Assembly (NCBI RefSeq): GCF_015680235.1
Contig: NZ_JADLJL010000016.1
Span: 45,915 to 109,914 of the forward strand
Source: Pseudomonas guariconensis
GTDB taxonomy: Bacteria > Pseudomonadota > Gammaproteobacteria > Pseudomonadales > Pseudomonadaceae
Direction: 5' to 3'
DNA length: 64,000 bases
The notes beneath the pieces were generated by a model that was not told the origin of the DNA, made no database searches, and saw only the letters and a program-made list of their open reading frames with translations. Every line of letters starts with the position of its first letter. The stretch's first letter is position 1. Of this stretch, positions 1 to 9,293 are shown one piece after another. Position numbers and translations under genes: made by a program.

Positions 1-1
1 C

Positions 2-1513
2 GGCGGGGCGTTCATCCTGTATTGGGATGGCCGGCACGTGCAGGCTTTCGATGGTCGCGAAAGCGCCCCGGGTGGTGTTACTCCAAACCTGTTCCTCAAG
101 CCCAACGGCAAACCAATGGGCTTCAGAGAGGCCCAGATCGGCGGGCGTTCGGTCGCAGTGCCGGGTGTGCTGCGAGCATTGAAGCTAGCCCATGAGCAGC
201 ATGGCCGGTTGCCGTGGCGCGACCTGTTCGCGCCGGCCATCGAGCTGGCACGAACGGGCTTTCCGGTTTCCAGCCGCCTGCATGCATTGCTGGCCTCCGA
301 TGCCTTCATTGCCGATTCGCCGAGCATGGCCCGGTATTTTCTTGATGCCCAGGGCAAGCCACTGGCAGTCGGCGCGCTGCTGAAGAACCCCGAGCTTGCC
401 CATACACTGGAACTGATCGCAGCCCAGGGGCCTGATGGGTTCTACACCGGGGAGATCGCAGAGGCGATGGTGGCGGCTGTGCGTGATCACGCCAATCCCG
501 GCTACCTGTCGCTCGAAGATCTGCGGCAATACCAAGCCAAATCGCGTACTGCCTTATGCGGCCCGTACAAAGCCTGGCGTATCTGCGGCATGCCGCCGCC
601 GTCTTCCGGCGCGGTCGCCGTGCTGCAGACCCTCGGCATCCTCGAAGCAGTGCAAACGGCGACGCCTCGGCTGGACCTTGCAAACATGCCGCCCGTGCCG
701 GTGCCCTCGGTGGCGGGGCTGGAGCCGACCCCCATGGCGGTTCACCTGATTGCCGAGGCAGAGCGTCTGGCCTACGCCGACCGCGCCCAATACCTGGGCG
801 ACAGCGACTATGTTCCGGTCAATACCCAGGGCCTGCTCGACAAGGCCTACCTGGCCAAGCGCGCCAGGTTGATCGGGGCGCAGAGCATGAAGCACGCATC
901 GGCCGGTTCTCCGCCTGGCGTGGACCTGTCGCTGGCCCCGGATCGCTCGCCGTTGCGAATCGCCACGTCCCATGTTTCGGCCGTCGACGAGCAGGGTGGG
1001 GCCATCGCCATGACCACCTCGGTGGAAGCCGCGTTCGGCTCGCATCTGTTCGTCAAGGGGTTCGTTCTGAACAACCACCTTACCGACTTCTCCTTTGTGC
1101 CGAGCGAAGGTGGCAGGTTGGTCGCTAATCGCGTCGAGCCGGGCAAGCGGCCATTGTCGTCCATGTCGCCAACCTTGGTGTTTTCCCGTCAGAGCGGTGA
1201 GCTGGTGGCCAGCCTCGGCTCGCCCGGTGGTTCGCAGATCATCGGTTACGTGAACAAGGCATTGATCGGCCTGCTGGATTGGCAGCTCGACCCCCAGCAA
1301 GCCATCAACCTGCCCAATTTCGGCAGCCGCAACCTGGGCACCGAGGTAGAGGCCGGGTTGGTCAGCCCCGGGTTGGTGCACGAACTCGAGCTCCGCGGGC
1401 ACGACGTTACGCCCATGACGATGACCAGCGGCACCCAGGTCATCCTACGCACGGTCGATGGCTGGTCGGCCGGCGCCGACCCGCGTCGCGAAGGGGTGGC
1501 GCTGGGCGACTGA
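2..1513 (+). CDS. gamma-glutamyltransferase (5' truncated by window edge)
   Basis: Gamma-glutamyltranspeptidase family, an N-terminal nucleophile hydrolase that splits glutathione and transfers or hydrolyses the gamma-glutamyl group, usually in the periplasm. The frame is open from base 2 and the first residues (GGAFILYWDG) look like the interior of the family's N-terminal domain, so the true start and signal peptide lie before the window. About 503 residues are visible, against roughly 550-580 for the family. The autocleavage region is present: TSHVSAVD, whose first Thr matches the catalytic Thr of the TTHYS motif. PLSSMSPT and GSPGGSQI follow, which are the substrate-binding SS and GG elements. 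A LysR gene follows after about 75 bp on the same strand. Family assignment is sure; physiological substrate is not. Confidence 0.93.
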   Translation, partial: GGAFILYWDGRHVQAFDGRESAPGGVTPNLFLKPNGKPMGFREAQIGGRSVAVPGVLRALKLAHEQHGRLPWRDLFAPAIELARTGFPVSSRLHALLASDAFIADSPSMARYFLDAQGKPLAVGALLKNPELAHTLELIAAQGPDGFYTGEIAEAMVAAVRDHANPGYLSLEDLRQYQAKSRTALCGPYKAWRICGMPPPSSGAVAVLQTLGILEAVQTATPRLDLANMPPVPVPSVAGLEPTPMAVHLIAEAERLAYADRAQYLGDSDYVPVNTQGLLDKAYLAKRARLIGAQSMKHASAGSPPGVDLSLAPDRSPLRIATSHVSAVDEQGGAIAMTTSVEAAFGSHLFVKGFVLNNHLTDFSFVPSEGGRLVANRVEPGKRPLSSMSPTLVFSRQSGELVASLGSPGGSQIIGYVNKALIGLLDWQLDPQQAINLPNFGSRNLGTEVEAGLVSPGLVHELELRGHDVTPMTMTSGTQVILRTVDGWSAGADPRREGVALGD

Positions 1514-1588
1514 TCCTTTGGGCGCTGTTGCCCGCCATGGGTAGGCGTGCTAGAAATCGGGCCTGTCATTCATAAGTTGAATAGCTCT

Positions 1589-2470
1589 ATGTCTATCAGC
1601 GTTAAATCGAATAGGGCTCTGTTCGACCTGGACCTGTTGCGTGCCATTGTCGTGGTGGCCGACTGCGGCAGTTTCACCACCGCCGCGGCACGCCTGCACT
1701 CGACTCAGTCCACCATCAGCCAGAAAGTGCGTCGGCTAGAAGACATGGTCGGCCATCGCCTGTTGGTGCGAGGTAACCGCGATGTGCTGCCCACCGATGC
1801 GGGGCAGACACTGCTCGGCTATGCCCGCCACATGCTCGCGCTCAATGACCAGATGCTCGAAGCCCTGGCTGGCGCCATGGTGGGCGTGACGGTGCGCCTA
1901 GGCGTCCCCGAGGACTTCGTGGGTGGGCGCACCACCAATGCCTTGTCGGCATTCAGCCGACGCCATCCTGAGGTCAAGCTGGAAGTGACCAGCGGGCTGT
2001 GCCGCGACCTCAGCCAGGCCTACGACAACGGTGAGCTGGACCTGGTGCTGCTCAAGCAGCGCCGCAACGCTCGCGAGGGCGTGGCCTGCTGGCCGGAACG
2101 CCTGCAGTGGATCGACAGCGTGCGGACCCCGGCCTTCGAGCTGGACCCTATTCCCTTGGTGACGTTCCCACCCCGGGGGCTGTACCGGGACGACATGATC
2201 ACTGCCATCGAGGGGATGGGCCGGCGATGGCGCATCAGTTTCACCAGCTCCAGCCTGAGCGGGATACAGGCTGCAGTGGCCGATGGCATGGGCATCAGCC
2301 TGCTGCCGCCGCGCGCGGCGACGGCCGAGCACAGGGTGTTGGGAGCAGGGCAAGGGCTGCCGGAAGTGGACAGCTACGAGATCGTGGTCGTACACCGGCC
2401 CACGGCGGATGCCATGGTGCGGGCATTGGGTGACGTACTGACGGAGCTTCTCGCGGCCCATGAAATCTGA
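1589..2470 (+). CDS. LysR-family transcriptional regulator
   Basis: A 293-aa LysR-type regulator. The N-terminal winged helix-turn-helix spans about residues 5-65 (FDLDLLRAIVVVADCGSF, then TTAAARLHSTQSTISQKVRRLE), followed by a linker helix and a periplasmic-binding-protein-like effector domain. A GTG at 1547 is also in frame, but ATG 1589 fits the usual spacing of LysR proteins, where the helix-turn-helix begins within the first 15-20 residues. LysR proteins often control adjacent genes; here the candidates are the upstream gamma-glutamyltransferase and the downstream sdaC, both on the same strand. The effector and target cannot be read from the sequence. Confidence 0.9.
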   Translation: MSISVKSNRALFDLDLLRAIVVVADCGSFTTAAARLHSTQSTISQKVRRLEDMVGHRLLVRGNRDVLPTDAGQTLLGYARHMLALNDQMLEALAGAMVGVTVRLGVPEDFVGGRTTNALSAFSRRHPEVKLEVTSGLCRDLSQAYDNGELDLVLLKQRRNAREGVACWPERLQWIDSVRTPAFELDPIPLVTFPPRGLYRDDMITAIEGMGRRWRISFTSSSLSGIQAAVADGMGISLLPPRAATAEHRVLGAGQGLPEVDSYEIVVVHRPTADAMVRALGDVLTELLAAHEI

Positions 2471-2672
2471 AGGTGCAACTTTCTGTGTTCATTGGGTGGT
2501 GCTTTTTAAGGCAATTCTTACACAAAAGGTGCAACCGCTCCTCGGTCAGGGCTATGCAAGTGCAACCTGATCGGCGCACAATCGCGCCCCTCTTTTTCGG
2601 TTGAGGTGCGCGAAGCCCCGTGTTTCGCCACTCTCAGCCTGTTGCAGTCTTGCGAGTGGAGTTGCACCCGGA
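2471..2672. promoter_or_regulatory. sdaC upstream region with repeated GGTGCAAC octamers
   Basis: This 202-bp gap holds GGTGCAAC at 2472-2479 and 2528-2535, AGTGCAAC at 2559-2566, the inverted GTTGCA at 2641-2646, and GTTGCACC (the exact reverse complement of the first two) at 2661-2668, just before the sdaC start. Repetition on both strands in a promoter region suggests an operator family. No binding protein is identified; the LysR product encoded upstream is one possibility. Confidence 0.4.
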
Positions 2673-3962
2673 ATGAATGAGCAGGCCCCAAGCGTCGAAC
2701 AGCGCTTCGAAGAATCGACCCCCGCCACCCTTGGCAGCTGGTCACGACAAGATACCACCTGGATGCTGGGCCTGTTCGGCACGGCGATCGGTGCAGGGAC
2801 CTTGTTCCTGCCGATCAATGCCGGCCTCGGCGGTTTCTGGCCGCTGCTGATCCTGGCCGTGCTGGCCTTCCCGATGACCTACTACGCCCACCGTGGCCTG
2901 ACCCGCTTCGTTCTTTCCGGGCGCAGTGGCGACATCACCGAAGTGGTGGAAGAACACTTCGGGCTCAAGGCCGGCGCCTTGATCACCGTACTGTACTTCT
3001 TCGCCATCTTCCCCATCCTGCTGATCTACAGTGTGGCCCTGACCAATACGGTCAGCAGCTTCATGGAGCACCAACTGCACATGACCCCGCCGCCGCGGGC
3101 GATCCTGTCGTTCGTGTTGATCCTGGGCCTGTTGGCGATCGTGCGCTGCGGCGAGCAGGCCACGGTCAAGGTCATGAGCCTGCTGGTGTACCCGTTCATC
3201 GTCGCCCTGGCGTTGCTGGCCCTGTACCTGGTACCCCACTGGAACGGCGGCATCCTGGACAGCGCCACCGTGCTGCCGACCGGCTCGGCTTTCCTGCATA
3301 CCCTGTGGCTGGCGATCCCGGTGATGGTGTTCTCCTTCAACCACTCGCCGATCATCTCGGCCTTCGCGGTCGACCAGAAGCGCCGCTACGGCGAACATGC
3401 CGACCAGCGCAGCGGTCAGATTCTGGCCCGTGCCCACCTGCTGATGGTGGCCATGGTGCTGTTCTTCGTCTTCAGTTGCGTGCTGACCCTCAGCAGCGCT
3501 CAGCTGGCCGAGGCCAAGGCGCAGAACCTGTCGATCCTGTCGTACCTGGCCAACCACTTCAGCAACCCGACCATTGCCTTTGCGGCACCGGTGATCGCCT
3601 TCATCGCCATTGCCAAGTCGTTCCTGGGCCACTACATCGGTGCCAGCGAGGGCCTCAAGGGCATCATCGCCAAGGCTGGTCTGCGCCCCGGTGCCAAGGC
3701 CCTGGATCGCATGGTCGCCGCGCTGATGCTGGTGGTGTGCTGGATCGTCGCCACGCTCAACCCTAGCATCCTGGGCATGATCGAGTCCCTGGGTGGGCCG
3801 ATCATCGCAGCGCTGCTGTTCCTGATGCCGATGTACGCTATCCGCCGTGTGCCTTCGATGCGCAAGTACAGCGGCGCGATGTCCAACGTCTTCGTCGTGG
3901 TGCTTGGCCTGATCGCCATGTCTTCGGTGGTCTATTCGGTGGTCAGCAGCCTGTTGGGCTGA
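2673..3962 (+). CDS. sdaC: serine transporter SdaC, HAAAP family
   Basis: Inner-membrane proton-coupled serine transporter of the hydroxy/aromatic amino acid permease family. ATG 2673 gives 429 aa, the same length as E. coli SdaC. Recognisable conserved blocks are MLGLFGTAIGAGTLFLPINA near the N terminus, FPMTYYAHRGLTRFVLSG, MTPPPRAILS, VMVFSFNHSPIIS, ILSYLANHF, KSFLGHYIGASEG and ATLNPSILGMIE. About eleven hydrophobic segments are visible. The in-frame extension back to 2601 lacks family similarity and is rejected. A strong intrinsic terminator follows directly, so the gene looks monocistronic. Serine is the likely substrate; threonine uptake cannot be excluded. Confidence 0.93.
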   Translation: MNEQAPSVEQRFEESTPATLGSWSRQDTTWMLGLFGTAIGAGTLFLPINAGLGGFWPLLILAVLAFPMTYYAHRGLTRFVLSGRSGDITEVVEEHFGLKAGALITVLYFFAIFPILLIYSVALTNTVSSFMEHQLHMTPPPRAILSFVLILGLLAIVRCGEQATVKVMSLLVYPFIVALALLALYLVPHWNGGILDSATVLPTGSAFLHTLWLAIPVMVFSFNHSPIISAFAVDQKRRYGEHADQRSGQILARAHLLMVAMVLFFVFSCVLTLSSAQLAEAKAQNLSILSYLANHFSNPTIAFAAPVIAFIAIAKSFLGHYIGASEGLKGIIAKAGLRPGAKALDRMVAALMLVVCWIVATLNPSILGMIESLGGPIIAALLFLMPMYAIRRVPSMRKYSGAMSNVFVVVLGLIAMSSVVYSVVSSLLG

Positions 3963-3974
3963 CCTTGCGAATAA

Positions 3975-4013
3975 AAATACCCAGGCAGTTTGTTGCTGTC
4001 TGGGTATTTTTTT
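3975..4013 (+). terminator. intrinsic terminator after sdaC
   Basis: ATACCCAGGCAG (3977-3988) pairs with CTGTCTGGGTAT (3996-4007) in a 12-bp stem with one G-T wobble and a TTTGTTG loop. A run of T follows to 4013. Strong rho-independent terminator. Confidence 0.93.
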
Positions 4014-4122
4014 GTCCACAAAAAAATCCAGGAAATAGAACGATTTAACTTTTCCGATAGGCACCTGCGCGCCTTCATGCTTAACTCAGGCTCCTTTTCA
4101 AACCCCGTATAAGGATTTCGTC

Positions 4123-4623
4123 ATGGCTCAAGTGACCCTCAAAGGCAACCCAGTTCAGGTCAACGGCAACCTGCCACAGGCGGGCGCCCAGGCACCGGCT
4201 TTTTCCCTGGTGGGTGATGGCCTGGCCGACAAGTCGCTGAAGGACTACGCCGGCAAGCGCAAGGTGCTGAACATTTTCCCAAGCGTCGACACCCCGACCT
4301 GCGCAACTTCCGTGCGCAAGTTCAATGCCCAGGCCAACGATCTGGCCAACACCGTCGTGCTGTGCATCTCCGCCGACCTGCCGTTCGCCCAGGCCCGCTT
4401 CTGCGGTGCCGAAGGCCTGGAAAACGTGCAGAACCTGTCGACCCTGCGTGGTCGTGAGTTCCTGGAGAACTATGGCGTGGCCATCGCCGACGGCCCGCTG
4501 GCTGGCCTGGCCGCCCGTGCGGTGGTGGTGCTGGACGAGAACGACAAGGTCCTGCACAGCGAGCTGGTTGGCGAAATCGCCGACGAGCCGAACTACGACG
4601 CGGCGCTGGCTGCCCTGAAGTAA
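4123..4623 (+). CDS. tpx: thiol peroxidase Tpx (atypical 2-Cys peroxiredoxin)
   Basis: A 166-aa periplasmic or cytoplasmic lipid-hydroperoxide-reducing peroxiredoxin of the Tpx class. The peroxidatic cysteine is C60 in [12 protein letters not shown], and the resolving cysteine is C94 in ARFCGAEG, the pair that marks atypical 2-Cys Tpx enzymes. Length matches the family (about 165-168 aa). AAGGAT eight bases before the ATG is a good ribosome binding site. The gene stands alone between terminators, as usual for tpx. Reducing power normally comes from thioredoxin. Call is very secure. Confidence 0.97.
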   Translation: MAQVTLKGNPVQVNGNLPQAGAQAPAFSLVGDGLADKSLKDYAGKRKVLNIFPSVDTPTCATSVRKFNAQANDLANTVVLCISADLPFAQARFCGAEGLENVQNLSTLRGREFLENYGVAIADGPLAGLAARAVVVLDENDKVLHSELVGEIADEPNYDAALAALK

Positions 4624-4631
4624 GCGCAGCA

Positions 4632-4648
4632 GGGGCGCTTCGCGCCCC
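4632..4648 (+). terminator. hairpin directly after tpx
   Basis: GGGGCGC-TTC-GCGCCCC forms a perfect 7-bp GC-rich stem starting 8 bp after the tpx stop. Only a weak T-rich stretch follows, so this may be a 3'-end stabiliser rather than the main terminator. Confidence 0.5.
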
Positions 4649-4747
4649 ATCGTTGATTCCGCGGGGAAGCTCAGCCCATCAGGCCGTTCCCACGGGGGCA
4701 GCCCGAAGGCTGGGTTGCTCTCGCAGGGCTCTACGCATTCAAAACAG

Positions 4748-4780
4748 ACGGCCTGGAACGATTTCCAGGCCGTTTTCATT
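4748..4780 (+). terminator. intrinsic terminator between tpx and muxA
   Basis: ACGGCCTGGAA (4748-4758) and TTCCAGGCCGT (4763-4773) make a perfect 11-bp stem with a 4-nt loop, followed by TTTCATTT. A-rich sequence before the stem (AAAACAG) means it could work in both directions. Confidence 0.85.
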
Positions 4781-4908
4781 TAAAGTTCAGCATCTTGGCA
4801 ACGTAAGGCGAAGGTAAATGCCTGGTAAAGGTTCTTTGCTAACACCGAGTCAGTGCTTATCGTTCAATCTCCCCAAGTCGTTATCTCCGAACAAGGTTCG
4901 TTCAACCC

Positions 4909-6198
4909 ATGCAAGCTTCCGTCTCTCGTTCCCCTCGTCGCTGGCTCTTCGGCCTGCTGATCCTGCTGCTGGTGGCCTTGCTGGCCTGGTGGCTGTGGCC
5001 CGCGACGCCGACCCATCAGGCGCAGCCCAGCGGCCGCCCGGGGAAAGGCATGGGCATGGGGATGGGCGGGCGCCCAGGCTTCGGTGCCTCCAGCGACCCG
5101 GTGCCGGTGCGTGTGGAGCCGGTTCAGGTCGGTGACTTCCCGCTGTACTACAAGGCCCTAGGCACCGTTACCGCGACCAATACCGTCAATGTGCGCAGCC
5201 GCGTGGCCGGAGAGCTGGTCAAGATCCACTTCAAGGAGGGCCAACAGGTCAAGGCCGGCGAGCTGCTCGCCGAGATCGACCCGCGCCCGTACCGCATCGC
5301 GTTGCAGCAGGCCGAAGGCACCTTGGCGCAGAACCAGGCCCAGTTGAAGAACGCCCAGGTCGACCTGGCGCGCTACAAGGGCCTGTATGCCGAAGATAGC
5401 ATCGCCAAACAGACACTCGACACCGCCGAGGCCCAGGTCGCGCAGTTCCAGGGGTTGGTCAAGACCAACCAGGCCGCGGTCGCCGACGCCCGCCTGAACC
5501 TGGACTTCACCCAGATCCGTGCTCCGATCAGCGGCCGTGTAGGCCTGCGCCAGCTTGACCTGGGCAATTTGGTGGCGGCCAACGACACCACCGCCCTGGT
5601 GGTCATTACGCAGACCGAGCCGATCAGCGTAGCCTTCACCCTGCCGGAAACCGAACTCTCCACGGTGCTCGCGCGCTACCGCAGCGGTGCCAGCCTGCCG
5701 GTCGAAGCGTGGGATCGTGGGGATAGCAAATTGCAGTCCACCGGTGTGCTGGGCAGTCTCGACAACCAGATCGATACCACCACCGGCACCCTGAAGTTCA
5801 AGGCCAGGTTCGATAACCAGGACCAGGCGCTGTTCCCCAACCAGTTCGTCAATGTGCGCCTGCTGGCCGATACGCTCAAGCAGGTGGTGCTGGCCCCGGC
5901 CGCGGCGATCCAGTTCGGCAACGACGGCACCTTCGCCTACGTGGTGAATGCCGAAAGCAAAGTCAATATCCGTAAGGTCAAGGTCGGCGCCAGCGACGGT
6001 GAGCAGAGCGTGATCCTCGATGGCCTGGCCGCAGGCGATCGATTGGTGCTCGAAGGCACCGACCGCCTGCGCGAGGGCAGCAAGGTCGAAGTGGTGGAGG
6101 ACAGCTCCCAAGTGCCGACCACCCCCGGCCAACACCTGCAGGGCCAGGATGCCAAGGGCTCGGCCCAGGCCGGTGAATCGGGCAAGGCGGGCGCATGA
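4909..6198 (+). CDS. muxA: RND efflux periplasmic adaptor MuxA/MdtA
   Basis: A 429-aa membrane-fusion (HlyD/AcrA family) adaptor linking the inner-membrane RND pump to the outer-membrane channel. An N-terminal membrane anchor (about residues 10-32) is followed by a Gly/Met-rich linker with a GMGMGMGG stretch. The lipoyl/barrel-sandwich domain ([21 protein letters not shown]), an alpha-helical hairpin (about 95-180) and the beta-barrel domain ([20 protein letters not shown]) come next. First gene of a four-gene operon; its TGA overlaps the ATG of muxB. The pair of different RND genes downstream identifies the MdtABC/MuxABC class rather than a MexAB-type pump. Confidence 0.92.
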   Translation: MQASVSRSPRRWLFGLLILLLVALLAWWLWPATPTHQAQPSGRPGKGMGMGMGGRPGFGASSDPVPVRVEPVQVGDFPLYYKALGTVTATNTVNVRSRVAGELVKIHFKEGQQVKAGELLAEIDPRPYRIALQQAEGTLAQNQAQLKNAQVDLARYKGLYAEDSIAKQTLDTAEAQVAQFQGLVKTNQAAVADARLNLDFTQIRAPISGRVGLRQLDLGNLVAANDTTALVVITQTEPISVAFTLPETELSTVLARYRSGASLPVEAWDRGDSKLQSTGVLGSLDNQIDTTTGTLKFKARFDNQDQALFPNQFVNVRLLADTLKQVVLAPAAAIQFGNDGTFAYVVNAESKVNIRKVKVGASDGEQSVILDGLAAGDRLVLEGTDRLREGSKVEVVEDSSQVPTTPGQHLQGQDAKGSAQAGESGKAGA

Positions 6199-9100
6199 AC
6201 CTCTCGCGCCTGTTCATCCTGCGGCCGGTCGCCACCACGCTGAGCATGCTGGCCATCGTCCTGGCCGGCCTGATCGCCTACAAGCTGCTGCCGGTCTCAG
6301 CGCTACCCCAGGTGGACTACCCGACCATCCGCGTCATGACCCTGTACCCCGGTGCCAGCCCACAGGTCATGACCAGCGCGGTCACCGCGCCGCTGGAACG
6401 CCAGTTCGGCCAGATGCCCGGCCTGACCCAGATGGCCTCGACCAGCTCCGGCGGCGCATCGGTACTGACCCTGCGCTTCAACCTCGACATGAACATGGAC
6501 GTCGCCGAACAGCAGGTACAAGCCGCGATCAACGCTGCCACCAACCTGCTGCCCAGCGACCTGCCGGCGCCGCCGGTGTACAACAAGGTCAATCCGGCCG
6601 ACACCCCGGTGCTGACCCTGGCCATTTCTTCCAAGACCATGCCGCTGCCCAAGCTCAACGACCTGGTCGATACCCGCGTGGCGCAGAAGCTTGCGCAGAT
6701 CAGCGGCGTGGGCATGGTCAGCATCGCCGGTGGCCAGCGCCAGGCGGTGCGCATCAAGGTCAACGTCGACGCCCTGGCGGCCAACGGCCTTAACCTCGAG
6801 GACGTACGCACGCTCATCGGCGCATCCAATGTCAACCAGCCCAAGGGCAACTTCGATGGCCCGACACGGGTGTCGATGCTCGATGCCAACGACCAGCTGC
6901 GTTCGCCCGAGGAATACGCCAACCTGATCCTGGCGTACAACAACGGTGCGCCTCTGCGCCTGAAGGATGTCGCCGAGATCGTCGATGGCGCCGAGAACGA
7001 GCGCCTGGCGGCATGGGCCAACGAGAACCAGGCCGTGCTGCTGAATATCCAGCGCCAGCCTGGGGCCAACGTCATCGAAGTGGTCGACCTGATCAAGGCC
7101 ATGCTCCCGTCGATCACCGACAATCTGCCAGCTGGCCTGGACGTGATGGTCCTGACCGACCGTACCCAGACCATCCGCGCCGCGGTCAAGGACGTGCAGC
7201 ACGAATTGCTGATCGCCATCGCCTTGGTGGTCATGGTCACCTTCGTCTTCCTGCGCCGTTTCAGCGCTACCATCATCCCGTCGATTGCCGTGCCGCTGTC
7301 GCTGATCGGCACCTTCGGCGTGATGTACCTGGCCGGCTTCTCGGTCAACAACCTGACCCTGATGGCCCTGACCATCGCCACCGGTTTCGTGGTCGACGAC
7401 GCCATCGTCATGCTGGAGAACATCTCCCGGCACATCGAGGAGGGCGAGACGCCGATGCAGGCGGCGCTCAAGGGCGCCCGGCAGATCGGCTTCACCTTGG
7501 TATCGCTGACGTTCTCGCTGATTGCGGTGCTGATCCCGCTGCTGTTCATGGCCGATGTGGTCGGCCGACTGTTCCGCGAGTTCGCCATCACCCTGGCGGT
7601 GGCGATCCTGATTTCCCTGGTGGTGTCCCTGACCCTCACGCCGATGATGTGCGCACGCCTGCTCAAGCGCGAGCCCAAGGAAGAGGAGCAGGGGCGTTTC
7701 TACCGTGCCAGCGGCGCCTGGATCGACTGGCTGATCGAGCGCTATGGCCGTGGCCTGCAATGGGTGCTCAAGCATCAGCCGCTGACCCTACTGGTCGCTG
7801 TCGCCAGCCTGGCATTGACGGTGTTTCTCTATATCATCGTGCCCAAGGGGTTCTTCCCGGTGCAGGACACCGGGGTGATCCAAGGCATTTCCGAGGCGCC
7901 GCAATCCACCTCGTTCGCCGCCATGAGCGAGCGCCAGCAAGCCCTGAGCAAGGTGATCCTGCAGGACCCGGCGGTGCAGAGCCTGTCGTCCTACATCGGT
8001 GTGGATGGCGACAATGCCACCCTCAACAGCGGCCGCCTGCTGATCAACCTCAAGCCCCATGCCGAGCGCGATGTCACCGCCAGCGAGGTCATCGGTCGCC
8101 TGCAACCGCAACTGGACAAGCTGGTGGGCATCCGCCTGTTCATGCAGCCGGTGCAGGACCTGAGCATCGAGGACCGGGTCAGCCGCACCCAGTACCAGTT
8201 CAGCCTGTCGTCCCCGGATGCCGACCTGCTCGCCGAATGGAGCGGCAAGCTGGTCCAGGCCCTGCAGCAACGCCCGGAGCTCCAGGACGTGGCCAGCGAC
8301 CTGCAGGACAAGGGCCTGCAGGTGTACCTGGTGATCGACCGTGACATGGCCAGCCGCCTGGGCATCAGCGTTTCGCAGATCACCAACGCCTTGTACGACG
8401 CATTCGGCCAGCGGCAGATCTCCACCATCTACACCCAGGCCAGCCAGTACCGCGTGGTGCTGCAGTCCCAGGCGGCGTCGAGCATCGGCCCACAGGCGCT
8501 GGAGTCGATCCATGTCAAGGCCAGCGACGGCGGCCAGGTACGCCTCTCGGCGCTCGCCCGCATCGAGCAGCGCCAGGCACAGCTGGCGATTTCCCACATC
8601 GGCCAATTCCCTGCAGTGATGATGTCGTTCAACCTGGCCCATGGCGCATCCCTGGGCGAGGCGGTCAAGGTCATCGAGCAGGTGCAGCAGGAGATCGGCA
8701 TGCCGCTGGGCGTGCAGACGCGCTTCCAAGGCGCCGCCGAGGCGTTCCAGGCCTCGCTGTCGAGCACCTTGCTGCTGATCCTGGCGGCGGTGGTGACCAT
8801 GTACATCGTGCTGGGCGTACTCTACGAGAGCTACATCCATCCGGTGACCATCCTCTCGACATTGCCGTCGGCAGCGGTCGGCGCGTTGCTGGCCTTGCTG
8901 TTGAGCGGCAATGACCTGGGCATGATCGCCATCATCGGCATCATCCTGCTGATCGGCATCGTCAAGAAAAACGCCATCATGATGATCGACTTCGCCCTGG
9001 AGGCCGAGCGCCACCAGGGCATGACCCCGCAGGATGCGATCTACCAGGCAGCGCTGCTGCGCTTCCGGCCGATCCTGATGACCACCCTGGCCGCGCTGTT

Positions 9101-9293
9101 CGGGGCTGTGCCACTGATGCTCGCCACCGGCTCCGGCGCTGAGCTACGCCAACCGCTGGGGTTGGTGATGGTCGGTGGCCTGTTGGTCAGCCAGGTATTG
9201 ACGCTGTTCACCACGCCCGTCATCTACCTGTACTTTGACCGCCTGGCTCGCCGCTGGCGCCCAGCCACTGACGCGCAGCAGGCTGAGGCATGA
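6195..9293 (+). CDS. muxB: RND multidrug efflux pump subunit MuxB/MdtB
   Basis: A 1032-aa proton-driven inner-membrane transporter of the hydrophobe/amphiphile efflux family. Typical N terminus [16 protein letters not shown], two large periplasmic loops and twelve membrane helices. The proton-relay aspartate pair is seen in [39 protein letters not shown] and [19 protein letters not shown] mark helices 9-12. Start codon overlaps the muxA stop (ATGA) and its own stop overlaps muxC (ATGA), so the subunits are translationally coupled. In characterised systems MdtB-type and MdtC-type proteins form a mixed trimer. Confidence 0.94.
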   Translation: MNLSRLFILRPVATTLSMLAIVLAGLIAYKLLPVSALPQVDYPTIRVMTLYPGASPQVMTSAVTAPLERQFGQMPGLTQMASTSSGGASVLTLRFNLDMNMDVAEQQVQAAINAATNLLPSDLPAPPVYNKVNPADTPVLTLAISSKTMPLPKLNDLVDTRVAQKLAQISGVGMVSIAGGQRQAVRIKVNVDALAANGLNLEDVRTLIGASNVNQPKGNFDGPTRVSMLDANDQLRSPEEYANLILAYNNGAPLRLKDVAEIVDGAENERLAAWANENQAVLLNIQRQPGANVIEVVDLIKAMLPSITDNLPAGLDVMVLTDRTQTIRAAVKDVQHELLIAIALVVMVTFVFLRRFSATIIPSIAVPLSLIGTFGVMYLAGFSVNNLTLMALTIATGFVVDDAIVMLENISRHIEEGETPMQAALKGARQIGFTLVSLTFSLIAVLIPLLFMADVVGRLFREFAITLAVAILISLVVSLTLTPMMCARLLKREPKEEEQGRFYRASGAWIDWLIERYGRGLQWVLKHQPLTLLVAVASLALTVFLYIIVPKGFFPVQDTGVIQGISEAPQSTSFAAMSERQQALSKVILQDPAVQSLSSYIGVDGDNATLNSGRLLINLKPHAERDVTASEVIGRLQPQLDKLVGIRLFMQPVQDLSIEDRVSRTQYQFSLSSPDADLLAEWSGKLVQALQQRPELQDVASDLQDKGLQVYLVIDRDMASRLGISVSQITNALYDAFGQRQISTIYTQASQYRVVLQSQAASSIGPQALESIHVKASDGGQVRLSALARIEQRQAQLAISHIGQFPAVMMSFNLAHGASLGEAVKVIEQVQQEIGMPLGVQTRFQGAAEAFQASLSSTLLLILAAVVTMYIVLGVLYESYIHPVTILSTLPSAAVGALLALLLSGNDLGMIAIIGIILLIGIVKKNAIMMIDFALEAERHQGMTPQDAIYQAALLRFRPILMTTLAALFGAVPLMLATGSGAELRQPLGLVMVGGLLVSQVLTLFTTPVIYLYFDRLARRWRPATDAQQAEA

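Noticed and set aside
2742..4064. Long minus-strand frame opposite sdaC (and similar long antisense frames opposite muxB, muxC, cobN and others)
   Set aside because: These are His/Gln/Arg-rich shadow frames typical of antisense reading in GC-rich genes; the plus-strand products match known families.
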